Of a stretch of 64,000 nucleotides of DNA, positions 32,714 through 42,380 are shown in pieces. Source of the DNA: Clostridiales bacterium (GTDB lineage: Bacteria > Bacillota > Clostridia > Oscillospirales > Acutalibacteraceae); contig DXXG01000027.1 in NCBI GenBank assembly GCA_019416455.1, positions 186,001 through 250,000 on the forward strand, in the 5' to 3' direction. The position numbers and the translations under genes were made by a program. Position 1 is the first letter of the stretch, and each line of letters starts with the position of its first letter. The notes under the pieces are model-generated. The model was not told the origin of the DNA. It saw only the letters and a program-made list of their open reading frames with translations, and did not search any database.

Positions 32714-35700
32714 ATGAAGAAGTTGATTTGCTTATTTAAAAAACCTGCCCGGCGCGTTTTGGCGCTGGTGCTGGCGGTAACGCTGCTGTGCGGCGGGATC
32801 CCCCTGGTAGAGACCCAGACCCAGGCCCAAGCCGCCAGCTGGATGGACGCCTATCTGAAAACAGTGGTAGAGTGGGGCGTGATGCGGGGTGACCTGGAAG
32901 GAAACCTGGAACCCGACCGGAACATCACCCGGGCGGAATTTGTCACCATGCTCAACCGGGCCTTTGGGTATACCAAGACCGGCCCCACGCCCTTTAAGGA
33001 CGTAAAGAGCAGCGACTGGTACGCCGACGATATCGGCATCGCTTACAATATGGGATATCTGTACGGTACTTCCAAGACCACAGCGTCCCCCAATCTTCCC
33101 ATCACTCGGGAAGAGGCCATGGTGATGCTGGGGAAAAACCTGATGTATCGTCCAGGCGTGGGAGAAGTGCTGGGCTTTACCGACAGCCGCACTTTCAGCG
33201 AGTGGAGCAAGGGATACATTGAGATCGCAGCCAATACCGGTGTGGTCAGCGGCTATCCCGACGGCACCTTCCGTCCCCACAATTACATCAGCAGAGGCGA
33301 AGCCGCTTGCATCGTGGTGAAGGCTCTGGGCAATCTGGTGAATACCCCCGGTGAAGTGATTCTGGGCGGAGTGTACGGCAACGTGCTGATCTCTGTTCCC
33401 GGCGTGCAGCTGAAGAACACCGTGATCGCCGGCGATCTGTATATCACCGGCGGCGTTGGACTGGGTGATGTGCTGCTGGAGAACGTTACCGTTCTGGGCA
33501 GGATCATCGTCAGTGGCGCCGGCGCCAGCAATAAGGGCGACAGCAGTGTGATCCTGCGAAACGTGCAGGCCAATGAGCTGATCGTGGACAGCTTGAAGGA
33601 TCAGTTCGTGACTCTGCGTGTGGAAGGCGATACCACCATTGGGTTCACCAGTGTGCGCACAGACGCTTACATAGAGGACGTGACCCCCACAGGGTACGGT
33701 TTGACTTACATTGAGCTGGACGGCGAAGAGGGCACGGAGCTCCAGCTGGCCGGCAACATCAAAGAAGTTCTGAACATGACTCCTGGTTCCCGCCTGGTCA
33801 TTGCTCAGGGCACAGCGGAGAAAGTGACCATCGATGAGCTGGCCACCAACTCCACCTTGACCATCAACAGCGGCGCCAGCATCGGGGAGCTGAACCTGGA
33901 TGTGGGCACCACCGTCAACGGTGAGGGCGATATCGGCCATGTGAACGTGAACGCTCCCGGCTGCTCCATCGAGATGCTGCCCGACACCATCACCATCCGG
34001 CCCGGCATCACCGCTGAGGTGGACGGGGAGACCATGGACAGCGAGGCCGCCAATGAGTCCTCTGCTGATCCCAGACTGTTGGCGGGGTATCCTACCGCCA
34101 AGAATGTGGCCCCCACATCTGCGGAGGGCGTGTTCAGCACCAATAAGAAATCCACTGTGTACTGGGCCCTCAGCTCTCTGGCCGACGGCTCTGTCAGTGA
34201 GGATGATCTGATCGATCCCCCGGCCTATTCCGGAAAGATCCTGAAAAACGGCTCCATTTCCATGGACGCTTCCAATACGGAGGAATCCGCGAAACTGTCC
34301 GGTTTGACCTCCGATGGTTCTTATTACATCTCCGCTATCGCCGTGGATAACCGCGGTCAGCGCAGCCCGGTGAAGGTGACAGCCTTCACTACGCCGGACA
34401 ACACGGTGCCCAAGTTTACCACCGGCTATCCCTACATGTCCAAGATCACCAAGGACGCGGGCCAGGTGGCTGTTATGTCCAGCAAGACCTGCCAGCTGTA
34501 TTACGCTCTGTTCCCCAAGGGAAGCGCAGCTCCCACTGTGTCTGATTTCAAGTCCGGCTCTCTCAGCGGCAACCTGGGTTACGGCGTCCGTGACGTGACA
34601 AAGAACGTGATCGACCTGTTCTACGTGAACAACCAGACCTTGCAGGAACTGGCAAGCTATGATCTGTACCTGTGCCTGATCGACGCGGACGGCGGTCAGA
34701 ATTCCGGCGTGAAGAAGCTGACCTTCACCACCGTGGACGGCACACCGCCCATCTTTGTCAGCGGCCCCACCATCAACTCCATCAAGGAGACTTCCGTGGG
34801 CCTGACTGCCTCCCTGAACGAGTCCGGTACCATTTACTGGGCCGTGGTGAAGCAGGGCGAGGAGTATCCCAAGCCCATGGCAGGCCAGAGCGAACAGCCT
34901 GCCCTGAACAGCACCGAGGCAAAATTGCAGGTGTCTTCCGGTATCAACGCCTTGAAGTCCGGTAAGGTGAGCGTTTCCAGCGCCAATAAGGAAGTAACCA
35001 TCAATGTCAGCGGTTTGGAAAAACAGACCGGTTATGACTTGTATTATGTGGCTCAGGATAAGGCCGGAAACTATTCCGAGTGGGTGCAGAAGATCACCAT
35101 CCACACTCTGGATACGGTAGCCCCCACCGCCGAGCAGGAATTTTCCAAGACAGGCGATGAGGAAGGCAAAGAGCCTATGCCCGATACGGACATCAGCATT
35201 GTGTTCAGTGAGGGCGTGCAGGATAAGGATGGCACGGTGTTCTACGATCTGTACAAAGAGTCAGAGGATCTCGCTTTGTCTGAAGCGGAACGAAATCAGA
35301 AGAAACAAGAGCTTGGTAGACTGATCAAAAAGGATGTCCAGCTTATCGACAAGAGCAAATATCCTCACACAGCGGTGCCTGATAAGTCTGGCACGAGTCA
35401 GGCTCAGTGGGTGGATTATTCCCAGGTCGAGGTGAAAATGGAAGATGGTAAGACCATCTTCGTGTTTAAAAACGATGTGGCGGTCAAGCTGACCAGCGGC
35501 AGTACCTACTACTTCAAGCTGAGCGATATCACCGATACCTCTAACAACTACAATGCCATGAAGCAGACCCAGCTTCCGGACTTCACCACTGTGTTTGCCA
35601 AGGCGTATCTGTACAAAGAGGGGATTTCCAAAGGGCCCGTGGACTCCAGTGGTAAAGAAATCAGGGTGGACATGAATTTCCAGGTGCATCCCGTTTCCAC

Positions 35701-37669
35701 AGATACTGTGCAGGAGTCCATTGTCTATGACATTTTCCTGTGGTCCAACAGCGTGATCAAATTTAAGGTGTACGCCCGTGCCACGGATAAGAATGATCCT
35801 ATGGTGACGAGTAAAAAAACTACAGTCACCGGTCCAGATGCAAATGGCTGGTATGATTTAGGAGAAGCGGAACTGAACCCAGACGGAGAAAAAGTTGGAC
35901 AAAGTATCCGTATGATCGAGGAAACTTCTTCCAATCCCACTTTCCCCCAGTTGTGTAAAATGGAAGAGGGCACCACTTACGAATACGCTATTTCTTTGAC
36001 CCGTGTGGGTACGGAAACCGACTCTGCTGCCTGGAGCGATAAGGTGACCATGGATGTGACCATACCTGCTGGTTCCTCAAACGATGTGGGTAACTTGGCC
36101 AACGCGATTACGGTGGATAATTGGGAGGATGCTGTCAACAAAGGGTTGGTTGACGGCGGCGTGAAATCCATTGGAGATCCGGAGAACTTCTCTGTATCCA
36201 AGCAGTTCAGTGATACCAAGATGCCGTCTTTTAATTATCCCTATCCCAACTTAATTGCCGGCGATTCTTTGGTGACCATGCAGCTTCAGTTGAACCGGGA
36301 AGGCACAGTATATTATGTGCTGGCTCCCATCACCAAGAATTCAGACGGGACCTATACTCCTTCGCTTTCCACGATGGATACAAGTAATAAATATCCGGAG
36401 TTGGATAAGGTTCCTACAAAGGGAGCGGATATTGAAGATTGTCCTGATCTGAGTAAGCCTACCAATACGGAGATCTTCAGTCAGAAGTTTAATACTCCCA
36501 GAGTAAAGTATGGAAAAGCGACCGTAGGTACTGTGCAAGAGGATATTGTGGTAAACGGGTTGGAGCCTGAAACAACCTACTTTGCTTATTTTGTTCTGAA
36601 GGGTGAATCTTCCAATCTTTCCGAAGTGTACCTTTTCCAATTTACAACGAAAGATGTAACGACTCCTATTGTGAATCTGCGGAATGAAAGTCCCGAAGTG
36701 ATCGCGACAACCACAACAGATGCTCAAATGTATTGGGCGCTGTATGCCACCGATTCCTTGGTATCTGTTTTTAAACAGGAATTTAGAGGTTTTGTGGATA
36801 CGGAAGATTTGGATGATTATGATAAAACGATCCGGAACCGGTTGCCCGACATATCCAACCCAACGGTGATGGATGTTTTGATGACGGATATGAGTAACAC
36901 TGATAGTAGGTCTATTTTCGACGCTTACGCGGGTGATCTGATCTATAACCAGGTGTTGGCATACATTACGGGTGAAAAAAGTGAAAGCGGTCATGAACCC
37001 AGCAAGACTAACAATGAAAAAATGACCGGTGGAATTGAGAAATCCATTAACTGCGACAGCTACATGAGCCCTGAGACACAGTACTATTTCCTGGCTGCAG
37101 CAAAAAATGCGCAAGGCTATATCTATGGGTTCAAAGCTGTTTCCAATGTGCATAAACCGGACAATATTCCTCCCGAGTTTAATGGAATCCAAAATACTAC
37201 AGAACAAAATGCGGGTTGGAAAGGTGCTGGTAGTTCGAGCATTACCTACAATATTCTGATCAATTCGGCTCAGTGGGGAAATAAACCGCCAAACTATTAT
37301 TACTATAAGGGAAGCATCAATATCGATTTTAGTGAAAAAATTTATATTTTGCAGACAGACGCCAGTGGTAAGAAGAACTTGATTGAATTGAAAACAGACA
37401 AATTAGTAGAACATTTGGCAATAGCGGCAAATGAGGAATTGAAGATAACTCCCATTAAGATCGGTTCTACTATTACCTTGGGTTTTGAAGGAGCAAGACA
37501 TGGAGATACTATCACGTTCTTTAGCGATGGTAGCATATCTGACGCGTCTAGTAATACGGTGAAAAGTGGACAAAAGCTCACGCTGAGATTTGACGCTTAC
37601 CGTCAAAGCAGTTCCGGTTCCCTGGTTGGTCTGTATGATCCCGGTTGGGTAGAGTCTTGGTCTAAATAA
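32714..37669 (+). CDS. Large SLH-domain surface protein
   Basis: 1,651 residues. A signal peptide covers about 1-41 (ARRVLALVLAVTLLCGG... ending TQAQA-ASW). Three SLH repeats follow (about 42-200; ITRAEFVTML, ITREEAMVML and ISRGEAACIV cores), which anchor to pyruvylated wall polymers. Residues about 205-430 are a run of short V/I-rich repeats (VLISVPGVQLKNTVIAGDLYITGG...) that suggest a beta-helix stalk. The rest holds several beta-sandwich-like modules with TVDGTPPIF/TPDNTVP-type linkers, resembling fibronectin-III-like domains. It begins 33 bp after the PilZ gene, with a strong AGGAGGAAAGG site, so it is probably in the same unit. Confidence 0.88.
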   Translation: MKKLICLFKKPARRVLALVLAVTLLCGGIPLVETQTQAQAASWMDAYLKTVVEWGVMRGDLEGNLEPDRNITRAEFVTMLNRAFGYTKTGPTPFKDVKSSDWYADDIGIAYNMGYLYGTSKTTASPNLPITREEAMVMLGKNLMYRPGVGEVLGFTDSRTFSEWSKGYIEIAANTGVVSGYPDGTFRPHNYISRGEAACIVVKALGNLVNTPGEVILGGVYGNVLISVPGVQLKNTVIAGDLYITGGVGLGDVLLENVTVLGRIIVSGAGASNKGDSSVILRNVQANELIVDSLKDQFVTLRVEGDTTIGFTSVRTDAYIEDVTPTGYGLTYIELDGEEGTELQLAGNIKEVLNMTPGSRLVIAQGTAEKVTIDELATNSTLTINSGASIGELNLDVGTTVNGEGDIGHVNVNAPGCSIEMLPDTITIRPGITAEVDGETMDSEAANESSADPRLLAGYPTAKNVAPTSAEGVFSTNKKSTVYWALSSLADGSVSEDDLIDPPAYSGKILKNGSISMDASNTEESAKLSGLTSDGSYYISAIAVDNRGQRSPVKVTAFTTPDNTVPKFTTGYPYMSKITKDAGQVAVMSSKTCQLYYALFPKGSAAPTVSDFKSGSLSGNLGYGVRDVTKNVIDLFYVNNQTLQELASYDLYLCLIDADGGQNSGVKKLTFTTVDGTPPIFVSGPTINSIKETSVGLTASLNESGTIYWAVVKQGEEYPKPMAGQSEQPALNSTEAKLQVSSGINALKSGKVSVSSANKEVTINVSGLEKQTGYDLYYVAQDKAGNYSEWVQKITIHTLDTVAPTAEQEFSKTGDEEGKEPMPDTDISIVFSEGVQDKDGTVFYDLYKESEDLALSEAERNQKKQELGRLIKKDVQLIDKSKYPHTAVPDKSGTSQAQWVDYSQVEVKMEDGKTIFVFKNDVAVKLTSGSTYYFKLSDITDTSNNYNAMKQTQLPDFTTVFAKAYLYKEGISKGPVDSSGKEIRVDMNFQVHPVSTDTVQESIVYDIFLWSNSVIKFKVYARATDKNDPMVTSKKTTVTGPDANGWYDLGEAELNPDGEKVGQSIRMIEETSSNPTFPQLCKMEEGTTYEYAISLTRVGTETDSAAWSDKVTMDVTIPAGSSNDVGNLANAITVDNWEDAVNKGLVDGGVKSIGDPENFSVSKQFSDTKMPSFNYPYPNLIAGDSLVTMQLQLNREGTVYYVLAPITKNSDGTYTPSLSTMDTSNKYPELDKVPTKGADIEDCPDLSKPTNTEIFSQKFNTPRVKYGKATVGTVQEDIVVNGLEPETTYFAYFVLKGESSNLSEVYLFQFTTKDVTTPIVNLRNESPEVIATTTTDAQMYWALYATDSLVSVFKQEFRGFVDTEDLDDYDKTIRNRLPDISNPTVMDVLMTDMSNTDSRSIFDAYAGDLIYNQVLAYITGEKSESGHEPSKTNNEKMTGGIEKSINCDSYMSPETQYYFLAAAKNAQGYIYGFKAVSNVHKPDNIPPEFNGIQNTTEQNAGWKGAGSSSITYNILINSAQWGNKPPNYYYYKGSINIDFSEKIYILQTDASGKKNLIELKTDKLVEHLAIAANEELKITPIKIGSTITLGFEGARHGDTITFFSDGSISDASSNTVKSGQKLTLRFDAYRQSSSGSLVGLYDPGWVESWSK

Positions 37670-37698
37670 CTTAATCAGAGATAAAGGAGCACAGACAT

Positions 37699-40350
37699 AT
37701 GAGATACAACTGGATATCCCGAATAGGGGCTGTGCTGCTGGCGGCAGCGGTGGCGGTCACGACGGCCGCCCCGGCCTTTGCCGAAGATGGGGAGGACGGC
37801 GGAGCAGATGTACCAAACGTTTCCCTTTCCCTTTCCCAAACGGCGATTACTTTGGAGCCCAAAGAGGAAGAAACACTGAACGCTACAGTGGACGGCGCCC
37901 CGGAGGGTTCCAAAATTGCAGTGACATGGGAATTGGATAAGGATGCGCAGACCAATGTGATCACATTGGGGACACCGGAAACTACCGGAAAAGAATCCTC
38001 CTTGAAAGTGACGGCCCAGTCTGCGGGTAAAGTGACAGTAAAAGTGCAGGCGACCGTGCAGGTAGAGGATCAGCAATATACGTCTAAAGAGGTATATTGC
38101 GAGGTGACTGTGAAGGGCGTCGCGCTCACCGCGTCTGGGTTGGAAAACGGTAGGCTGACCTTGCTGAAAGGCCAGAGCCAGACTTTGACCGCAACCCCTT
38201 ATGGCTCTATTGGAAGCGTGTCCCAAGCTAAGTGGATCAGTGACAGTCCCAGCATTGCTTTCGTTACGTCTGGCGGTACTGTGACCGCCCAGAACGAGGG
38301 CGAGACCAAGATCACCGTGGAGATCGGGGATTATTCCGCGGAGTGTACGGTGTCAGTCGTTGAGGATGACAGTAAGGTCATTCCTGCTGATATCGGGGAC
38401 CAGCCTACTCTAAAGCTGGGCACTTTGACCTCGGATCTGAAAATTAAGTGCCAGGAGTTGCTGGGTGCTGACCAAGAACTGAGTTTTATTATGGGCTTGT
38501 CTGTCCTTCCGGAGCAAGGCACCTTGTATTACCGGTACACCTCTACGGAAAACACCGGCAGCGGTGTGGGCTCTACGGAACGGTATTACCTGAACAATAC
38601 GCCGGGACAGCGGAAATTTGAGGAAGTCAGTTTTGTTCCCAATCCTGCTTATACCGGTACTGTGAACATTCAGTTCGCAGCGTACAGTGTCACCAACAAC
38701 TTCTTTACCGGCACCATCCGGCTGGATGTAAAAGGTGTAGCTGATGTGTCTTATGCCGGGATCGCAGGATCGCCCATCACGTTCCAGGCAGCAGATTTTG
38801 CTGCGGTGTATAAAAACGTGACAGGAGATTCCCTGCGCTATGTGATCTTCGAACTTCCTTCGGTGATGCAAGGAACACTGTATTACAAGTATTTGGCTAC
38901 CAACCTGTACAATCAGGCGGTAAAAGAGGGGACCTCCTATTACCGGGATCGTTCCCCTCAGATCGACGAAGTCTCTTTCGTTCCCAGAGAGGGAACTTCC
39001 GGTACAGTGAAAATTCCCTATCACGCCTATGGGTCGTCGGGGACGAACGTCCATAACGGGACCATCCTGATTTCGGTGGCTGGTTCCGGAGAGGACGAGA
39101 CCGTCAATCTGGGAGATATCAACTATACTTCTGGAGAAAGCGGCGTGTCTTTCCGGGGAGAAGATTTCAACACTGCCTGTAAGAACGCAACGGGTGTGGG
39201 CTTGAACTATGTGCAGTTCACTCCCCCCTCCAGCGGAGGAAGGCTGTATTACGATTACAAAGGGACCAATGAAAGCGTGGTCGACGGAGAAGATGCCTAT
39301 TATATCAACACGTCGCCCATGGTCTCGAAACTGACCTTTGTGCCTGACAGCGGTGCCAAAGAAGTGTCCATCCCCTTTTTGGGAGTGAACACCACAGGAC
39401 AGTTGGTGAAAGGCACCGTGAAGATCCAAGCCAATATGCCGGCAAGTTCCGCTATACGGTATTCGGGCAACGCTCTGCCTTTGACCTTTGCCTATTCAGA
39501 CTTTGAGCAGGCGTGCAAGGCCATCTTAAAGACGGACTTCGCCTACTTGCAGTTTACCAAACTGCCGGACGCCTCTTATGGAACACTGTATCAGGGGTAT
39601 GTAAACTCCGGCGCTAAGGGTTCCCTGGTCACAGGGGACACCAAATGCTTCCAAAAGGAAAGCGACGGCGGGAGAAAGGACATCACGTTCGTAGCCAAAG
39701 CGGGGTTCCAGGGAAGATCCACCCTGAGCTACACCGGATATGACACCCAGGGAAAGAGCTTCACCGGCACGGTGGAGATCTACATCGCTGATTATTACGG
39801 CGCGGCCTATTTTACCGATATGGGAAACTGGAAATGGGCCCAGCCCGCGGCGGAGTTCCTGTACGCCATGGAGATCGTTAGCGGCGTAAGCCCGCACAAG
39901 TTCGGCCCGGGCCAGCAGATGAAGCGGGGCGACTTCACCCTGATGCTTTGCAGAGCCTTTGGGTTCGATACAGGGAATACAGTCAGCTTCCCCGATGTGC
40001 CCCAGAACAGTTATTACGCTTGGGCAGTAGCCACGGCCAAAGATCTGGGCATTGTGGTGGGTGACGAGACCGGAAAATTCCAGCCGGAAAAAGGACTGCT
40101 TCGGCAGGACGCCATGGTGATGCTCCACAAGGCCATGAAAGTGGCGGGAATGGATGTCCCCACCGGCTCCTATTCCAGCTTGGTTGGGTTTGTGGATCGG
40201 GAATCGGTCTCCCCCTATGCCAGGAACGCTGTGGGCGCCATGGTGGAGATGGGCATCATTATGGGAGACGACCAGAAGCGGTTGAATCCCAAGAAGAACC
40301 TGAACCGTGCTGAAATGGCCACGATCCTGCACCACATTTTGACCTTGTAA
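37699..40350 (+). CDS. SLH-domain surface protein with a four-copy repeat
   Basis: 883 residues. A signal peptide (1-28, AAAVAVTTAAPAFA-ED) is followed by two bacterial Ig-like (BIG2-type) domains (about 35-225). Four diverged repeats of about 110 residues then occur at about 230-690, each with a GTLYY-Y core (GTLYYRY, GTLYYKY, GRLYYDY, GTLYQGY) and a T/F-V-P or F-V-A strand. The C-terminus (about 700-883) carries three SLH repeats. SLH is at the opposite end from the neighbour 32714, so the two could make a two-component surface layer. The gap between them is 29 bp. A terminator follows. Confidence 0.88.
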   Translation: MRYNWISRIGAVLLAAAVAVTTAAPAFAEDGEDGGADVPNVSLSLSQTAITLEPKEEETLNATVDGAPEGSKIAVTWELDKDAQTNVITLGTPETTGKESSLKVTAQSAGKVTVKVQATVQVEDQQYTSKEVYCEVTVKGVALTASGLENGRLTLLKGQSQTLTATPYGSIGSVSQAKWISDSPSIAFVTSGGTVTAQNEGETKITVEIGDYSAECTVSVVEDDSKVIPADIGDQPTLKLGTLTSDLKIKCQELLGADQELSFIMGLSVLPEQGTLYYRYTSTENTGSGVGSTERYYLNNTPGQRKFEEVSFVPNPAYTGTVNIQFAAYSVTNNFFTGTIRLDVKGVADVSYAGIAGSPITFQAADFAAVYKNVTGDSLRYVIFELPSVMQGTLYYKYLATNLYNQAVKEGTSYYRDRSPQIDEVSFVPREGTSGTVKIPYHAYGSSGTNVHNGTILISVAGSGEDETVNLGDINYTSGESGVSFRGEDFNTACKNATGVGLNYVQFTPPSSGGRLYYDYKGTNESVVDGEDAYYINTSPMVSKLTFVPDSGAKEVSIPFLGVNTTGQLVKGTVKIQANMPASSAIRYSGNALPLTFAYSDFEQACKAILKTDFAYLQFTKLPDASYGTLYQGYVNSGAKGSLVTGDTKCFQKESDGGRKDITFVAKAGFQGRSTLSYTGYDTQGKSFTGTVEIYIADYYGAAYFTDMGNWKWAQPAAEFLYAMEIVSGVSPHKFGPGQQMKRGDFTLMLCRAFGFDTGNTVSFPDVPQNSYYAWAVATAKDLGIVVGDETGKFQPEKGLLRQDAMVMLHKAMKVAGMDVPTGSYSSLVGFVDRESVSPYARNAVGAMVEMGIIMGDDQKRLNPKKNLNRAEMATILHHILTL

Positions 40351-40386
40351 ATAGGCGCCGCCAGTTTCGTTAAAGTTTTCAAAAAT

Positions 40387-40427
40387 CTGCCGGGAGGGCG
40401 CGCCGCGTCAACCCGGCAGTTTTGTTT
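40387..40427 (+). terminator. Terminator after the SLH genes
   Basis: CTGCCGGG pairs with CCCGGCAG around a 17-base loop, then TTTTGTTT. It separates the SLH genes from the phosphonate operon. Confidence 0.8.
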
Positions 40428-40518
40428 AAAAGATGGGATCTCTATCGTCCAAACCATAAAAAGATCCAACCGGGCCATACGGGGCCGGAGCTGGAAATGA
40501 TGAAAGGAAGGGATTTTT

Positions 40519-41658
40519 ATGAAGATCGAAGCTTTTTTGGCATCGCTGGAACAATTAAAAGCCGACTTTTTTACAGGCGTTCCAGATTCCCAGCTGAGGC
40601 CTTTATGCGACTATTTGATGACTCAGTATGGGGTGGATCCCCTTCGCCATATCGTGGCCGCTGACGAAGGCGCCGCGGTAGGGTTAGCCGCCGGCCACTA
40701 CCTGGCCACCCGGCGTCCCGCTGTGGTGTATATGCAAAACAGCGGCTTGGGAAACGCGGTAAACCCCATTTGTTCTCTCCTCCATCCCAAAGTGTATGGG
40801 ATCCCGGCTGTCTTTGTGGTAGGCTGGCGAGGAGAACCCGGCGTCCATGATGAACCTCAGCATGTGTTCCAGGGAGAGATTACCCTGAAGCTGCTGGAAT
40901 GCTTGGAGATCGAAACCTTTGTCATAGGGACGGACACATCGGAAGAGGCGCTTATGGCCTTTGTGGAAAAAGGGAAAGCCGTGATAGCAGAAGGCAGGTC
41001 CATCGCATTTGTGGTCCGGAAAAACGCCCTGGAGACTTCCCAGAAGGCGTCCTATCACAATCCCTGGCCCATGTGCCGGGAGAAGATCGTGGAAACTATT
41101 CTGGATTACGTGAGGGGAGACGATGTGATCGTTTCCACCACAGGAAAGCTGTCCCGGGAGCTGTTTGAACTGCGGGAGAAAAAAGGCCAGCCCCATTCCA
41201 AAGATTTTCTGGTGGTGGGCTCCATGGGCCACAGCTCCATGATCGCTTCTCAGATTGCAGGAGAAAAACCGGAACGGCGCGTATTCTGCCTGGATGGAGA
41301 CGGAGCGGTTTTGATGCACATGGGCAGCATGGCAACCGTTGGTTCCCTGAAACATGAAAACTTCTACCATATCCTCATCAACAACCAGGCCCATGAGACC
41401 GTGGGAGGCATTCCCACCGTATCGTCGGAGATCAGCTGGCAGACCATCGCTAAAGGATGCGGCTATGCGGAGGTATTTTCCGCGAAAGATCCGGAAGAAC
41501 TCAACAGCGCTTTAAAGGCCATGCTGGAGAAAAAGGGACCCTGCTTCTTAGAGGTGAAGAGCAACTTGATTTCCCGGAAAGACCTGGGAAGGCCCACCAT
41601 CCCCGCCCGGGAAAACAAGGAGCATTTTATGGAGTTTTTAGAGGGGGAAACGGAATGA
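40519..41658 (+). CDS. Phosphonopyruvate decarboxylase
   Basis: 379 residues, TPP-dependent. The N-terminus has FTGVPDSQL and ADEGAAVGLAAGHYLATRRPAVVYMQNSGLGNAVNPI, diagnostic for phosphonopyruvate/sulfopyruvate decarboxylases. The TPP-Mg motif is GDG (about 260) to NN (about 288). It decarboxylates phosphonopyruvate to phosphonoacetaldehyde, which makes the unfavourable mutase step run forward. It is the first gene of a four-gene operon that includes PEP mutase. The next ATG overlaps this stop (ATGA). The ribosome site is GGAAGGG. Confidence 0.92.
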   Translation: MKIEAFLASLEQLKADFFTGVPDSQLRPLCDYLMTQYGVDPLRHIVAADEGAAVGLAAGHYLATRRPAVVYMQNSGLGNAVNPICSLLHPKVYGIPAVFVVGWRGEPGVHDEPQHVFQGEITLKLLECLEIETFVIGTDTSEEALMAFVEKGKAVIAEGRSIAFVVRKNALETSQKASYHNPWPMCREKIVETILDYVRGDDVIVSTTGKLSRELFELREKKGQPHSKDFLVVGSMGHSSMIASQIAGEKPERRVFCLDGDGAVLMHMGSMATVGSLKHENFYHILINNQAHETVGGIPTVSSEISWQTIAKGCGYAEVFSAKDPEELNSALKAMLEKKGPCFLEVKSNLISRKDLGRPTIPARENKEHFMEFLEGETE

Positions 41659-42380
41659 AGGCATTATTACTGAATTCCGGTGTAGGACGGCGCATGGGTC
41701 CCATGGAGAACCATTGCAAATGCCTGCTGCCGGTGCTGGGCGAGCGCACCATCTTGGATTTGCAGCTGGCCGCTCTGGAGCATTGCGGGATAGAAGAAGT
41801 GGTGATCACCACCGGACCGTTTGAGCAGATCCTGATGGATCATGTGGGGCAGCGGTTCCCTCATTTGAAGGTGCGGTATGTGCACAATCCTCTATACGAG
41901 ACCACCAATTACATTTACTCCATCTACATGGCTCGTGAGCTGTTGGAGGGAGAAGAGCTTGTCTTGATGCACGGGGATCTGGTGTTCCAGAGGGATATTC
42001 TGGAATCCCTTTTGTCCGGGGACAAGAGCCGGGTGGTGGTGGACTCCACGCTCCCTCTGCCCGAAAAGGATTTTAAAGCAGTGATCCAAGAGGGAAAAGT
42101 GAAGAAGATCGGGATCGAGTTCTTTGATAACGCTGCGGCCGCACAGCCCCTTTATTACTTGCGAAGTGAGGACTGGGGCATTTGGCTGGAGGAGATCGTC
42201 CGGTTCTGCCAGGAAAAGAACACCGGGGTGTACGCGGAAAACGCTTTGAATTTGCGTACGGAAGAAATGGATCTGGGAGTTCTTGATATCCAGGGACGGC
42301 TGTGCATGGAAGTGGACAACGAGGAAGACCTCCAGCATGTCCGTTCCATGATTTTGGGAAAAGAGAGGAGCTTTTCGTGA
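41655..42380 (+). CDS. NTP-transferase-like sugar/phosphonate nucleotidyltransferase
   Basis: 241 residues from the ATG overlapping the upstream stop. The N-terminus MKALLLNSGVGRRMGP is a variant of the G-x-G-x-R-M nucleotide loop, and Asp108 in MHGDLVF is the metal site. This is the LicC/PntC-type (NTP_transf_3) fold, which makes CDP- or CMP-linked products; PntC uses such a domain for CMP-2-aminoethylphosphonate. Here it lies between the decarboxylase and a PEP mutase that carries a second, unrelated cytidylyltransferase domain. One may activate the phosphonate and the other a sugar or alcohol carrier. Which does which cannot be read here. Confidence 0.75.
   Translation: MKALLLNSGVGRRMGPMENHCKCLLPVLGERTILDLQLAALEHCGIEEVVITTGPFEQILMDHVGQRFPHLKVRYVHNPLYETTNYIYSIYMARELLEGEELVLMHGDLVFQRDILESLLSGDKSRVVVDSTLPLPEKDFKAVIQEGKVKKIGIEFFDNAAAAQPLYYLRSEDWGIWLEEIVRFCQEKNTGVYAENALNLRTEEMDLGVLDIQGRLCMEVDNEEDLQHVRSMILGKERSFS

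Noticed and set aside
32732..35104. A 790-codon frame on the minus strand opposite the first SLH gene
   Set aside because: The SLH gene has a signal peptide and SLH cores; the antisense frame is an artefact of high GC at third positions.
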